Source: Anoplolepis gracilipes (taxonomy: Eukaryota > Arthropoda > Insecta > Hymenoptera > Formicidae). From it: DNA of 64,000 bases. The position numbers and the translations under genes are program-made. Every line of letters starts with the position of its first letter. Position 1 is the first letter of the stretch. The notes beneath the pieces were generated by a model. It saw only the letters and a program-made list of their open reading frames with translations. It was not told where the DNA came from and ran no database searches. This document shows positions 1 through 13,477 of this stretch, piece after piece. The stretch covers positions 17,664,001 through 17,728,000 of the forward strand of contig NC_132971.1 of the NCBI RefSeq assembly GCF_047496725.1. The letters run 5' to 3'.

Positions 1-1519
1 TGAATGCATCCCGGTCGCTTCGTGAAATTATTAAATTTTTTTCTCTCAACATATATCACCTCTTCATTTTCCACGGAATATTAAGTAATAAATGGATATT
101 TAATTAGCCGACGATGGCTTTTATCTAACTTATCTTTTTCTGCGCCTCGGTATGTTATGATATTGAAGGCATATCTGATGCATTCTCCGCTTCAACCGCG
201 GCGATAAACTGAAGAGCAAGCTTTCGAGCAAACCCGAGGTCGAGAAATGAAAACAAGAACAAAGAGTTATTTTGTTCCGTTACCATTTCTGGTTATAAAT
301 ACCAATATCGTGATTTTCTTGCGGCATAAATAAAACTTACAAAACCTAACAGCATTTATTATAATCACGAAACAAACAGATAATCGCACAATATGAGAAT
401 TTCGCACAGTTTCACATAGTATTTTTCATATACAATCTTTATAAAAGAAGCATTAAATTCACATTTATTGGTTGTAAATATGTACCAATTTTCTGATAAA
501 ACCATTAACTAATTGAAAAATTAAGCTGGAAAGATACCTTTTTAAATAATACATATTTGTTTTACAAATATATTTCATATAAAATTTTAAAATAAAGACT
601 TGCGTTAAAAATTATATAGTTACAGTTATATAATTACAGATGAGAGAATCAAAGCAAAATATTATATTTTTATAATGTTTAATTATATTCAATATATGAC
701 AACTGTTATATTTAATATATGTAAGTCAAATTATTTTGCATAACAGAAATATGATCTCATTTTTGAATATGATTTTTTATGATTTTTCAATACTATTATT
801 ATTATATTATTTTTTTATAATAACAATAATTGTATGTGCATATGTACATACGCGCAAATTTATTGACAGAATCAAAGGATGAAAATTTCTCTGCGGCAAT
901 GTACAAATACTAATTGCATGCGTCAAATTGCAACGATTGTTAAACATTCGCACAATTGCATGTCAGTTTTGAATTTTGCGATGTGATTGGCAAAGTTGAA
1001 GCATGTGCATCATAACGGAAAAAGCGTTAAAGGAAAACATTTCAATTTCGTTTATGAAGCGTTTCTGATTAATAAAATATGTAGCTTTCATAAAAAAAAA
1101 TTCTGACATACAACTTTTTGCTGATCGACAAAACGTAAGTTTTTATCTGTGCGAACAATCGTCGAGAAAGTTGGAACTTCTACGAGCACGTTCCTAAAAG
1201 ACAGACGTACAAACTTTATTTTCGTCAATTTTATCTATTACTTTTAGTATATACAATGGTTTTTCCAAGAGATTGAATAACTCTAGAATCTCTGGATAAT
1301 AAAAATTGTTGTTGTTAATATCAATTGTTGTTGTGCATATTGACAATCTACAGAATGTTTGAGATTTGATTTCAGAACTATTATTCATTATTTGAATTTT
1401 AGTCTATAACATAAATAAAATCTATATTTGAATTAATAATTATAAAATATATTTATAAATATTTATAAAAGTGTCACTTTTATATAAGTTTAATATAGTA
1501 GTTTTACTCACACACATGC

Positions 1520-1590
1520 ACAGAGAAAGAGAGAGAGAGAGAGAGAGAGGGGGGGAGGGAGAGGGGGGGAGGGAGAGGGAGAGAGAGAAG
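1520..1590. repeat. (GA)n / (GGGA)n purine microsatellite
   Basis: An uninterrupted purine tract begins as GA dinucleotides and passes into GGGA and GGGGGGA blocks. The opposite strand is pyrimidine-only and yields a false Leu/Ser/Pro-rich open frame. Mirror-repeat purine tracts of this kind can form triplex DNA in vitro; whether this one does is not shown by sequence alone. Confidence 0.95.
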
Positions 1591-4500
1591 AGTGCAAATT
1601 TTAATATATAAATATATGTTATTTTATATTCTGACTGTAGAGGAACTCTACAGTTTGTATCATTAATAAATTTTCGATCTGTCAAATAACATGAATATAA
1701 TCAATGGTAATTATTGAGAGATATTGAGAGATATTTATTTACTTTCATATTGGGCGTAAATTGTGTGAAAATAAAACAAAGTATGATCAAACAATCGAAG
1801 AAAATTAAACTTTTGTGTGCTACATCCATTCGATATGTTTGGATAGAAAGCTTATAAAGGTATTATATTGCATATTGCTCTACGCTTTGATGTTGCTTAT
1901 TTATTTGCAAATAATTTGCCAGAATAATTTTTAATGTATGTACATTATATAATGTGTAACACAGTATGAGAATATTCTTGTATGCATTAACGTATAATTT
2001 ATAACATTCCTATAAATTTAGATAACCATATAATATTTATTGACCATTACGATCAATATACAAATAAAGAGATTAATAATATATAATCAAACTGATAAAT
2101 TATGTATTATATAGATAATTCATGTAAATAATTAATTAATGTTAACACTGTGTAATAATGTTTTTCAGTTAATTTTGATTAAACTTTAATATTAGTTAGA
2201 AATTTTAGTTCAAAACTTAACTTTGCCAAGATTATTGGAGCATAAAAAATCTTCAAGAAAGTAACAACGTTTGATCTAAATTAAAATTGAGAAAAAAACT
2301 CTGTAGCTAAGAAGAGCTGAGAGAAATTTTCTGAGTAATTCTACTAGCATGACATGAAATCTGATAGTATTGCAACTATCAAAATATTTACGTTGTGTAT
2401 TTGCGGAGAGAAAGACGGAGAGAACAGGGGAAGGCGAGATTAGATTGCTATAACTTGAAAAGCGATGCAACGACGTGCGACATTCTGACCAGAGAGAATT
2501 CACGAAAAGAGCAAAGGCGCGACGCAAAAGCAACTCAAGAACCATGTCAAACTGAAACAGAATCAAAGGACTCGAAAATCACGTGGTAGACTAGTTGATA
2601 GAACCAGATTGAAATAGGAAAATCGTGGAAAATGCCGAAGTTCCTTCTAACGCTTGCGCGTGCGATAGACGACAGAAATGTTAAAAATGAAAAAAAAAGG
2701 AACAAACCTGGGTGAAAAAGGTTGCCTGCTTTGCCGCGTACCTTTCAGCGAATAACTTCATCCTTATATGTTTCCTAAGTGATAGAAAGTCAGTTTGATA
2801 CAGAATCGTATTTTTCAGTGCGAGATCTCTCTTACGTAGAAACTTCGATCAACGAAAGAACGATACTGTGTAAAAGTACAGAGCAAATAGGTCACGTTAT
2901 ATTTCCGCGCAAAACAACCTTGGTACAGCAACAATGTTGAACATTCGAAGTTACTCTTTTCTATTAGATTCTCCGAAAAATATTAAACTGTTGCGAGAAA
3001 TTTGATTATTTTTAATTATAATGTGTGCAACGCATATCATTCACGACAAATATTTCTTGCAAATTTTTTTCTTGTAATTGTTATAATATATTATCGCCTA
3101 GATAATAAAAGAAGTAGACTTTTATATTACATCCGTCTGTACTATTCAATTTACCTCTGTAACCTGGTTTTATTGCATTTTTCTTGTTGTATTTTACTGA
3201 AGTGTACTCTTTATTATATTTTATCTTGCGATTCTTTTATGACTATTTATATTTTAAAGATAGACTGAATGCTGAAAAAAATTTTGCTTTACTTTTTTGA
3301 CAAAAATATTAAAAAAACTGTGAAACTCGATTTTGGGCAACGGATAAATTTACAAGGTTAATTGGAGCGAATTAAAGAAAATGAGAATGAATTTTGTACG
3401 AGTGCACTAGCTAAATATCTAGTCTAGAATGTGGTTGAATTTAGTATAGCTCGAAGCTCGTACGTCTATGTCACTATAGTGCTCGTAAAACCGTATAGAT
3501 GTATATATGTTTTTCTAAGATATTTGAAATTTTTTTTTATTATTAGAAATCCCTGAAAAAAATAATAATGTATATAAATATATATATGTAAATATATACA
3601 ATGTATAGATATGTGATATTGAATGTGTTTTATACTCTTATGATAATTAATGAATACGTGCCAGAAAAGTCTAAAATTCCGGGCAAACCTAAATTAATAG
3701 AAGAAAAAATCGTGCGTGTAAAGTTATTTTATATTATTTGAAAACTTATAAATAATTAAAAATTTTGGCTTTATTTTTAATAGTTCTATAGTTTTTAATA
3801 ATTTTTGACAGTATAATCAAATAGTTTTAATCATTGAACTAAAAAAAATGTCTCAGAACAAATTGAGACATCAAATTTATAACGTTTTACTTTGTTCTAT
3901 GATATTTTTCTTTTCATTTTGTCAGATTTTTAATAATTTTTATATGAGATCTACAAAGAGATCTACTCTTTAAAAATAAAGAAACGTTGATTAAAAAATG
4001 AAATTAAAATAAACACGAACAACGCGCACATGCATAAATATTGAAATCAGACATTAATTAATTTTCCAAAGTTTTCTGTTTACAAAACAGTTTCAAAATT
4101 TATTCTAAAACTTATGTAAGGCTAAAAGTTTTTGAAAATCTAACAACAATAAAACAAAAATATTGCAAAATGAGACGTTGCGTAAACTTAGAATCTCAGT
4201 TTTGAGCCACTTTCTTTAATTGATTTAACAGTCAGAATTATTTGTTCTAAATTATCAAAAATGTTTGTAAATAAAGTCAGAGTTCTTCATTATTTGTAAA
4301 TTTTTACAAAATAATACATTAGCTTTGCATATACAGAAAATTCTAGTGAAAGCTCATTCGTGAATGATCTGAATGATCATATTTCGTAAATAAAATATTA
4401 TTTGGTTTTTTAATGCTTATTCAGTTTTTTTTATTTGATTGTTTACTGAAACTGTAGTATGTTTATCCAAAACATCGAAGCCAATGTTTAAAATAGAATT

Positions 4501-4906
4501 TTGTATGTTACGTTAGTATTATATATTCGACATATTTATTTTTTCCTAGATGTTCGAAAATATCGAATTCTTCTTTCATTGATTTAACAAAGTTAAATTT
4601 AATAATATTTTTAATATTTTTAAGAATTGATGCGTATTATAAATTCACGAAATTAAAGCTCTAAAGTAAAAATAAAGTTTGACATTTGGATATCGTTAAA
4701 ATTAACAATTCTTCCGAATTTCAATTTTCTTTATTGTACCATTTTGTTTCTATATATGCTTTGATAAAATGTCTTTCTTTGATACGACCTCCAATTGTTA
4801 ATTTAAGCACATTTTTTACTGTTTATCCGCGCGGGGATATCTGACCGCGTATATTAATTCACCCTGTGCGCAAATTAATTCGTAAGCGTTACAGAAATGC
4901 GATTCG

Positions 4907-5338
4907 ATGTATCGGAAAACGAGCGATAAGTGCAGTTGCCTAGAGCAGGGGTGGAACGTGGAACATGAAGTTGCATCGAAGCGATATATAATTTCAACTC
5001 GAGTATTCTCTGACCCAATTAGACGCGACGCGGTCGGCTCGTCATTATTCGTGCAGTCTGGAGAACGGCCAAAATATCTAGTGAGACACTCGATGAAAAC
5101 TCGCATCCCCAGCATCCGGGGCGCGATACCATTATCTCTTGACTTGCACGTGCAACACGATAGGCCCCTCCCCAGCTTGCTTGAAACCGATCGAATCGCG
5201 AGGCACTTTCGCGTGATCATGATATATTCGCGCACATCCGCCTCTCTATGCGTACTTGAATTACAGTCGCGCTGTAAATATCAACATTTCCGCAGTCTAT
5301 GTACCAGTCAGTCCATTAGATTATACGACCGGTCGTAA
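4907..5338 (+). other. Open frame of 143 codons in a GC-richer island, unrecognised
   Basis: An ATG-initiated frame of 143 codons lies in a locally GC-richer, CpG-containing island (about 4.82-5.40 kb). The predicted peptide is Arg/Ser-rich, has no signal peptide, membrane segment or motif I recognise, and ends in an Arg-Ser tail. The opposite strand is open over nearly the same span (139 codons from a GTG). Openness on both strands fits low-AT sequence with few chance stops better than a gene. No splice site or Kozak context strengthens it. I regard the island as possible conserved noncoding DNA rather than coding. Confidence 0.12.
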
Positions 5339-6527
5339 TCTGTATCAGACCGCGATCGAGTTTCCGCGAGAGTCTGGCAATGGGTAACTTGTTAATGAAG
5401 TAGTAACATCCACATTGCGTACGAGATGCACGTGCTTATGCACTTACTATATACATGTATCATTGAAACTAGGGATCAATGGTATTACGGGAAAAGACAG
5501 CTCCTTTCGTACTATATAAAATATATAATACGGAAACAGGAAGCAAGTAGAAAATTATTTAGGAGCTTTCAAATTTGAATTATTAAGTTTGTTTGCTTTA
5601 AAGAAACTGAAATTTGATTTTTCTTGTTGTATGCGTAGGAACAATGAAATAAATTTTATAAAAATAAAAAAAATTAAAATTTATTTTATAGCACGATTAA
5701 GAGATAAGATGATGGACAATATTTTCTCGTTAACGGAAAGAGTTTTTGCTTAAAGAAAGGCTCTTCACTTTCATACTGCGAGCAAATCTGAAGCTTTAAC
5801 GTCGAATATTTGATCTATATTCGACATTCTAGCTTTGACGTCAAAAACTGTTCGCTTTTGTTCTCTTTTACTTGTTCTCGGCTTGTTCTTGTCGCGATAA
5901 CACTGGGAAAATTTATGAGAGCTTCTAGAGGGTAAATGGTTCGCTACTTAACAGAAAAACGATCGGCACTTTTTTGTTAATGAGACTATACTGTACTTGA
6001 GATTTTTAAGCTACATTCCTAAATCTTAAAACAGTACCATATCTAAATCATTTCAGCTTAAAAAGAGAAATATCAAGTACCTTTACTATTTTTTATATGC
6101 AAAAGATTTCTATGAATAAAGTTGCATAAGATATGTATGCTACGAATATTTAGTTTTAGCCCTTTGGCAAGAAGATCATCTTTTACTGCCAAGATGTAAG
6201 AGAGAATTGCGCTTAGAATGCGACAAATCTACTATTTTACGCATGAATGTGCTTTCTAGCCTTAGGTATGAGATTTATGGTACGTGCATTCTCCTCGAAT
6301 TTTAAGCTGTAATTTTTGTGAAAATATCATCTCTTGTTTTGACAACGCACAAGACAAAGTTAATATTTAAAATAATAAAAAAATTCATACTCTCTTGATT
6401 AAGAAATTCTTTTTTTGATTAAAATATAGATAAGATTTATGAATTTTATGCGGTCCGATTTTTGAGTCATAAACTCGTTTATAAAAATTTTCGTTTGTTG
6501 ATTTATGATAACAATGTTAACGTTTAT

Positions 6528-7588
6528 CTAAAGAAACAAATTGTTCAGTAATATTTAATGAATATTTTTATGTATTCTTTAGTATAATATATATGATTCA
6601 TTATCATATGTAGGCACATAATGTATGATAATTAATTAATTTTATAGTTAATTAATAATTTTATAACAATATATACGTATATCGAGGAATATGATCGCAA
6701 TACCGTTTTCTAGTCTTATGTACATTTCTTTAGTAAATATACAGAGTTACTCTTAAAAAAATTGCATACGGTTAACTAAAAGTATTATCTCTTTTTGAGT
6801 TCACTATGTAACAGTGGCACAAAATGCTTGGTACTTTCTGGTTGAGAATTTTCAGTGAAGTTGAGACGACATTCCCCGTCAAAATGTGCGTCCTACTTCC
6901 AAACTGCTGTTTGCTCTTCCCGCATCTATTTTTCCATCTCTGTTTTTCCTCTCTGATTGTCTCTCCGATCTTTCGACCGCGAACAACCAAGACTATTGTT
7001 TTTATTTGCTCTCTCTCTCTCTCTCTTCTTTTTCTCTCTTTTGCTTAGAGGACCCTTCACGGTTCTGAACGACGTTCTAATAATGTCCAGCACAAAGTTT
7101 TTAATCGGTGCACCATAAAAGTCCACACGAAGAGTTTAAAGTGATTTTAGTGTATCGTAATTCGATTAGCCGAAGGGAAAAGATCCGGATATTGTTCTCG
7201 AAATACGTATTGTTATACCGAAATATATTGTTATATATAAAGCAGAGGTTGTGTATATTTGCAATATATTAAATTCTATAACGCTCCTCACACAAAGACG
7301 GTGCTACACGAAGCAACCATTTTGGGAGAAACTTGATTAAGCGTTTATTGGTTGGATTAGTGAAACATAGAGTAGCGTAATTATGTGTGTATAGTAGTAA
7401 ACTTTGCTCGCAAATTTCGCAGTCGTTAAAATCCATTTAAATTGTTATAATTTGCTAATAATAATATAAATAACGCCGCACCGATATTTAATTATCATAT
7501 GTGCCTACATGTAATAATGAATCGGATATATTATACTAAAGAATACATAAAAATATTCAATAATCTGTTATATTGCTGTTTTTTTTTC
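6528..7588. mobile_element. Palindrome D: inverted-repeat element, arms about 130 bp
   Basis: The segment from about 6,528 to 6,670 reappears inverted at about 7,440-7,588. Shared stretches include GAATATTTTTATGTATTCTT on the left strand and its reverse complement on the right, and GATTCATTA plus ATGTAGGCACATA boxes in matching order. About 770 bp of unrelated sequence separates the arms, including a GC-richer part and a (CT)n tract near 7.01-7.035 kb. No transposase-like frame is visible between the arms; the 74-codon frame at 6,824-7,048 ends in CT-repeat-encoded Leu/Ser. The layout fits a non-autonomous DNA transposon with long terminal inverted repeats. I could not fix a target duplication, so the edges are approximate. 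Confidence 0.7.
7010..7035. repeat. (CT)n microsatellite
   Basis: A short pyrimidine dinucleotide run lies inside palindrome D, with further interrupted CT/TTTC sequence just downstream. Confidence 0.85.
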
Positions 7589-7626
7589 TCTCATGTCAGA
7601 ATATATATTAATATCTTATATCAATG

Positions 7627-7663
<37 letters not shown>

Positions 7664-8235
7664 ATGTTCTCCATGACATTTATAACTTCTAAATATTACA
7701 GTTTCATGTTCTTTTTATACTTAATAATAATATTAATATAAAAAAAACATTTATTTCTGCTAACAATTATTTCATAATAAGCGTACTTGTAAAGTGTATT
7801 ATTATGGTATGTCGTTTGTAATTCAAGCTTTGTACTTCCGCCACAGCTCGAGAAAATTACAAACTTTTGAAATATATTATTATGAAACAAATAATTTTCA
7901 TTAACTAAAATTCCTGCGCAATTCCAGAAAGTGCAATATACATTGGAATATGAAATACGTACACCTCAGGCATAGTTTTTCATTGAATACTATTTATGCA
8001 TTCGGTAAAATGATAAATTGCCGCAAGGCTATCGGAGGTCCCTCGGCAAATGTTCGATAATTGATGTAACTTTGCACAACAGGATTTCGATTATTGTGGC
8101 TTTATCGATTGAAAAAATCGTGCTGTGTTGCGTTAAATTAAAGAGAAAGAAACGTTTCGTATCGGCGAATTCATTTTAATTGTTTGAATTTCATTATTCA
8201 ATATAAACATTCCATTCACATTTGTCTCATTTAAT

Positions 8236-8289
<54 letters not shown>

Positions 8290-8422
8290 GCATAATGTAC
8301 AATTATATTGTTATGAATTATAATCATTCATTATAATATACTTTATATTATCAACACTTGAAAAAAATGTTAATTTAATTTTGAAGAATTTTGTTAAATT
8401 TAAAAGTGTCTATATACATATA
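7589..8422. other. AT-rich spacer with two (TA)n tracts
   Basis: No gene is visible. The spacer holds an AT dinucleotide run near 7,627-7,654 and a longer one near 8,239-8,286. A 64-codon reading on the minus strand is made largely of (TA)n-encoded Ile/Tyr and is not a gene. Confidence 0.6.
8239..8286. repeat. (TA)n microsatellite
   Basis: About 48 bp of perfect AT/TA dinucleotide repeat, self-complementary and able to extrude a cruciform. It produces false Ile-Tyr repeat open frames on both strands. Confidence 0.95.
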
Positions 8423-9109
8423 CAGTGTTTCAAAAAAATGTTAAAAAATTAGAGAAAAATTCCTTAGGTCAAAACAAGAAAAAAAAATTTCTTATAAATA
8501 TGTGTGTAAAAATTGTTTTAAAGATAAAGTGTTGAAAAAAATTAAAAGAATGTTTTTTCTAAGTATCCCCTTAAAATTGATGTCTAATAATTTCCTTGAA
8601 GAGTGTATCTAACAATAAACAATTATTAGTATTTAATTTTTAATCTTAGAAATTTTATTTGTCAATAAAAGTCGAATTTTATAAAAATCAAAATCTCGAT
8701 CTCGAAAAAAAAACAGTTGTTGTTATTGACTTCAAATAAGAGTACCGTGTCTGTTTGTCTCTTTCCTTTGTCTAAAAAATCTAAAAATTATAATAAAAGT
8801 AAATTTGCAAGGATAACAAAATTATGAACAAAATAAGGATAGTCATCCTCACTTTTCAACACCCAATAAATGTTCTTGAGATAAATATATACCAGAATAT
8901 AATCTTCTATTAGTACTAGACATTCTGAAGATTTCAAATTTCAATGTACAAGTTATCATTTTATTCTTAAAAAATATTTTTTAACCTTTCAGAAGAGAGT
9001 CGTATTTTAGGAGCGAAACATTTTCGGACACATGTTCATAATTAAAATGTTTTTGTTTTGGCTTGAAGAAATTTCCTCTTAAATTTTGTAACATCTTTTT
9101 TAAACACTG
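8423..9109. mobile_element. MITE-like element with TA duplication (687 bp)
   Basis: The left end reads CAGTGTTTCAAAAAAATGTT. The reverse complement of the right end reads CAGTGTTTAAAAAAGATGTT, and similarity continues inward for about 55 bp (a GTCAAAACAAG-like box on the left, GCCAAAACAAA on the right). Both ends are flanked by TA (8,421-8,422 and 9,110-9,111). A CAGT-type end with a TA duplication is typical of Tc1/mariner-related elements. The interior is AT-rich with no transposase frame, so the copy would be non-autonomous. It sits in AT-rich sequence, so the TA duplication alone is weak; the matching terminal repeats carry the call. Confidence 0.75.
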
Positions 9110-9111
9110 TA

Positions 9112-12100
9112 TATATATTTTAGTTGTTATCCTTCCTTCCTGTTGCACTTTGATTCTTGTAAATAATAATAATACCGTTTAATTATTTAATTGTGTAAAC
9201 AAATCAATATTTTAAATAAATAAATATGTTTATACTTTAAATATTTTTTTCATAATTTACTATTTTATGGAATATAATATATAACTAACCTATTTTAATG
9301 ATTAAATATGATTCATTTATTTTCATTGTTTATGTTAAGTTAAAGTCAAATAGAAAATAATTTTGTATAATAACGTTCTACTATCTTTTATAAGTTTACG
9401 CATTTAGAGCTTACGTCTATCTAGTGTTTCTCTCCCTAATTTTACACTGAATGATGAATGGAGACCTAAATAGAACTGAGGGAAAGTGTCCGTAGTTCAG
9501 AAAACTTCTGGAACCCTCGAAGGACAAAGGACGCGTCGTTAGAGGCGATGATTCAAGCTAACAGCCGTGCAAATATCCTATTAGGTGAATTGTAGCTCGC
9601 ATTCGATCATGCTTATTGCAAGTAAAATTGCAGAATAATAACAAACAAAAATCTTTGTTCTAGTAGGTCATATTTTGTATCGATTATTCCGAAAGATAGC
9701 ATTCGTTCAGAACTGTCGTAGGCAGTAAAATTAAATTGTATATTATCGAGTATATGATACACATGTATTTATTGTGGCTGTAGAAAAAGAAATTTTTCAT
9801 AATTTCTATTAAGTGATTTCGGGGGTAATATCTAAAGCTTCTTGTACAAATGTATAGTATTATATTTATCATAGTAGATATATGTATACATAGAAAAATG
9901 TACAATAATAAATAATTATTATTTATTCTACATTAAATTAGTTTACTCTACATTTCACTCGTTTGTACGAGATTTGTGAGATAATATACGGCGGCAAAAT
10001 CTCACATGTCGTTGAGATTATTCGTTCTGACAAGTATAGTGTAGTATCCTTTCTAAAAGAGTTAACGCGTCAGAGGAAAAATTTCGTGCAAGCGAATAAA
10101 ATGTTGAATAAGCGCGGGGATCGATCTAATCAGAGATATTCTCGCGTTCTAGGCCCCGGGTCACACCTCACAGGAAGGAAGCCTTTGGTATTGAGATTCG
10201 GAAAGGTTCCGAGATTGCCTCTCGACGAGCAGTCGAAAATCGTTTTATAGACAGACGATGATACATAGCATCCATTTTCAAATGTTGTATTATTGGTTTA
10301 TTTATTCATTATTATTTTATGTACTTCAAGCACATAATTAATTTGTATTATATATTTATCGAAATAGATACATCATGATTAGCTTCAAATAATATCCATT
10401 AAATAATAATTTATAGTAAATAATTAAATAAAAATGGATAGTAATATTGTATCTCTTATGTTGCAATTATTTTCAAAAGTAATATATTGTTATAGAGAAT
10501 TAAATGCAATAGACAAATAGAAAATTAATTTGTTGAAAAAAAGTTTAAGTATTTTGAAGATGTGTGAACAGAACATCGAAATTTTCTCCTATCTGCAAAA
10601 TCGATGTAATCCAAACGTCTAAATTGATGTTATCGATACCCACTTATTATAGTCTTTAACTGCAATGTATCAATCAGACGCTCTACTATTAAACTGTAAT
10701 CTGAACTTGATCAATCATCCACGCTGCAAGCTAAGGGAGTAGGAAATGAACTTGCGCCCAAATCATAGGTTTTGTAAGAAAGAAATGCCCCTAGGGATCG
10801 ATCAGGTATTCTTCATTCCGATTTAAATTCTCATTTATCGGTTGCTGAGATATATGAAATGAAAAAAAAGGAGTTTGCACAAATTCATGATACGCGGTTT
10901 CTGACTTTGTGTACTGCTAGTTATATCACAAACTTGTTAATTAAGTATACTAAATAATGAATTTATCTTTAGCATATATTTTTTACTCATACTTTCTAAT
11001 GATGAAACAGAAATTATATAATAGTAGCAAGCGTGAAAATTTTAAATGCTTTTTTGAAAAATTTATTACTTGAAAAATTTTATTTTTTGAATAGTAACCG
11101 GTTAACTTTAGGATATACATTCTTATATGAGAAAAACAGTTTTTTGATATTGTGTAAGTAAATGTGCGTTTGTGTGGATATGTATTTATATATAATTATG
11201 TAAAAGAAATGAGCAATTGTGTATGTGTATGTATGTGCTATCTCATAAAACTTTCAAGAGTGCTTATTAAATTATTTTATCAAAAATAAACTAACATTAT
11301 AAGTGGAATACGTGTCAAAAAGTCTGCAAAATGTGAGATAAGTGGGATCGAGCAAAATCAAGATGCGGATTAATCAAACTTTAGATCTACTCCACGAGCG
11401 AGAGGCACGTACGCCACTCACGTTCCGAAGCGTTTTAGAGAAAATCGTTTGTGTTTCATAAATCCTGCTATTCCGGAGTGCTCGGCTCGCAGGCTACGTG
11501 GCACAAGGGTTCTTCGGGAAAGGCTGAAGATTTTAGGAAAGCGTGAGAATCGTGCGAATTTCGTTCGCCGACTCGTTAAACGTTATAAAAATTCGATATA
11601 TTTTTCTACTTACGCTAGTCAATAGTTTAGTTAAACATTTAAAGTACAGTTAAAAATAAATACTATATATGTTTCTATAAAATAATTAAGATAGTAGAAA
11701 AGATAAAAAAAATTTTGCTGATACATATTTGTTGATATATTTCCAGGAAGTAGATCAATGATAACGTGCATAAAATATTTTTAACATGCTGTATCATTTT
11801 CTATGTAGCAAAAAATAAATCTAAAATATTTTTCTTGTTTTTGTATTTTTTAAAACTTTCATACTTGTAAAAAGTATTTATATAATTCGTTAATTTCAAT
11901 GTTGTAACAAATAGCTATAAAGTTTTATATTTTATGTTTAACTATAGAATTATCTATTGCAATTTTTATTAAAAACAAAACACAAAAATAATTAAGAAAA
12001 TCAGTCTTGTATCAAATTCACGGCAAGATACTTTGCGTGCAACAGTAGCAAGACATACCTGTGTATCTATGAATAAGCGGCCTATCGAAACTTTTCGACA

Positions 12101-12559
12101 ACTTTGTGAGTATTTGACACTGATAATAAATTCTATTTTTTAAGAGCTTTATGTATAGTAAAATCAAATATTTAATATTATAGATATAATTATAAATATT
12201 TTAAGGTTTAAAAATAAATATTTCAATACTTACAATTAGTTGTTTTAACCCAGTCACTTCGAGACAATGAATCTGTAAAAGATAATGTGTATTTAATTAT
12301 TACATTTTTATTAACTTTAAATTATAAAAAGAAAAAATATATATACATATATCTACATATGTATATATGCATGTGTGTATGTATTTCAAACTTTTTATAT
12401 TTTATATAAATAATTATAAAAATATGAATTTAGATATCAAAAAATGTATAATATAAGAACCAATATAAAATACATTTTATTATTGCAATGTTATCATTGC
12501 AAATTCAAATATATATTGAGAATTATGGAAAACTATAATCTTTCAGCTGTAATCTTCCC
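9112..12559. other. AT-rich noncoding block with two GC-richer islands
   Basis: I see no gene. A small near-perfect hairpin (about 9,898-9,935, AATGTA...TACATT) is visible. GC-richer islands lie at about 9.96-10.25 kb and 11.34-11.59 kb. The first holds a 95-codon frame (9,963-10,250) that starts at TTG, is basic, and matches no family I know. The second has several CpG-containing boxes and no long frame. Such islands in AT-rich insect DNA could be regulatory or conserved noncoding sequence; that is inference from composition only. Confidence 0.5.
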
Positions 12560-13396
12560 ATTTTATTGTCCAATATTTATCTTATACATATAATTATTAT
12601 AATTTATAATAGTATTGTTTCAAGATCTGAAGATAAAAATTAATTTAACATTCACTGGCACAAGTTATAGTACACAGCATGTTGTAATTTATAACATACA
12701 AATATATCCGAATTATATGTGTATTAAGCAGTGTCTAAAATAATTAATATTTAATAAATAATATTGCGCAAATAAAATTTTTTACTTTTTTCTCTTTAAA
12801 CAGATATAGTTTTATTAAAAGTTCATTAAAACAATTACATTATATAAAAAAAATTACATATTTTGTATATGAACTTTTATATATAAGACTTAATAAATAA
12901 CAAATAGAAATTTAATTTGTATATAACTAATCTGTTCATAAATTTTACATATATAAACGATATTTAAATATTTTATATTTATAAAAAAAAATATTAATTA
13001 TTACAAATATTTTATTAAGTGCTTATGTATAAATAATTTAAAATAAAATTTTAAAAATTTTATATATGTGCACACATACTTTATATCACTAGTAATATAA
13101 ACTGGATTACGCTACCACCAAAATATATATGCAATTAATTTTACATCTAGCAAATAATAAAATAAAAATGTTACAAATTGTTTACCTCTGGTTGTTTCGC
13201 CATCGCTCAAAACTACTTTGGGCCTTCTTTTTTTCTTGTTCAGATTTTGGTGTTTCTTTATTGCATTAACATGACATTTATGTAACACAAAAATTGCAAG
13301 ATTAATTACAATCACGTGTATAGTTATTAATAAAATATGACGATCACGCAACACTTTGTATGTACGGTACTCCCGACATTAATCGGACGTGCGTGC

Positions 13397-13443
13397 GAGA
13401 GAAAAAAAGAGAGAGAAGAAAAGAAAAGAGAGAGATAGAGAGG

Positions 13444-13477
<34 letters not shown>
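13397..13477. repeat. (GA)n tract in left arm of palindrome A
   Basis: Interrupted GA/GAAA purine repeat. Its inverted partner is the (CT)n tract near 17,109-17,160 in the right arm, so the microsatellite was already present when the arms were formed, or both copies grew from a shared seed. Confidence 0.9.

Larger units (their letters stand above)
1..6527. other. AT-rich noncoding block
   Basis: I see no gene here. The block is strongly AT-rich with frequent stops in all frames. It contains one purine microsatellite near 1.5 kb and GC-richer stretches around 2.40-2.70 kb and 4.82-5.40 kb. A hairpin-forming sequence lies near 5.79-5.85 kb: a box reading AGCTTTAACGTCGAATAT is followed after a few bases by an imperfect inverted copy. 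Open frames of 60-96 codons in this block mostly start at TTG or GTG and have no recognisable domains. Confidence 0.6.

Noticed and set aside
4816..5235. 139-codon minus-strand frame opposite the 143-codon plus-strand frame
   Set aside because: It starts at GTG and mirrors an equally open plus strand. Openness on both strands reflects composition.
9963..10250. 95-codon frame in a GC-richer island
   Set aside because: TTG start, no motif, no splice or promoter evidence.
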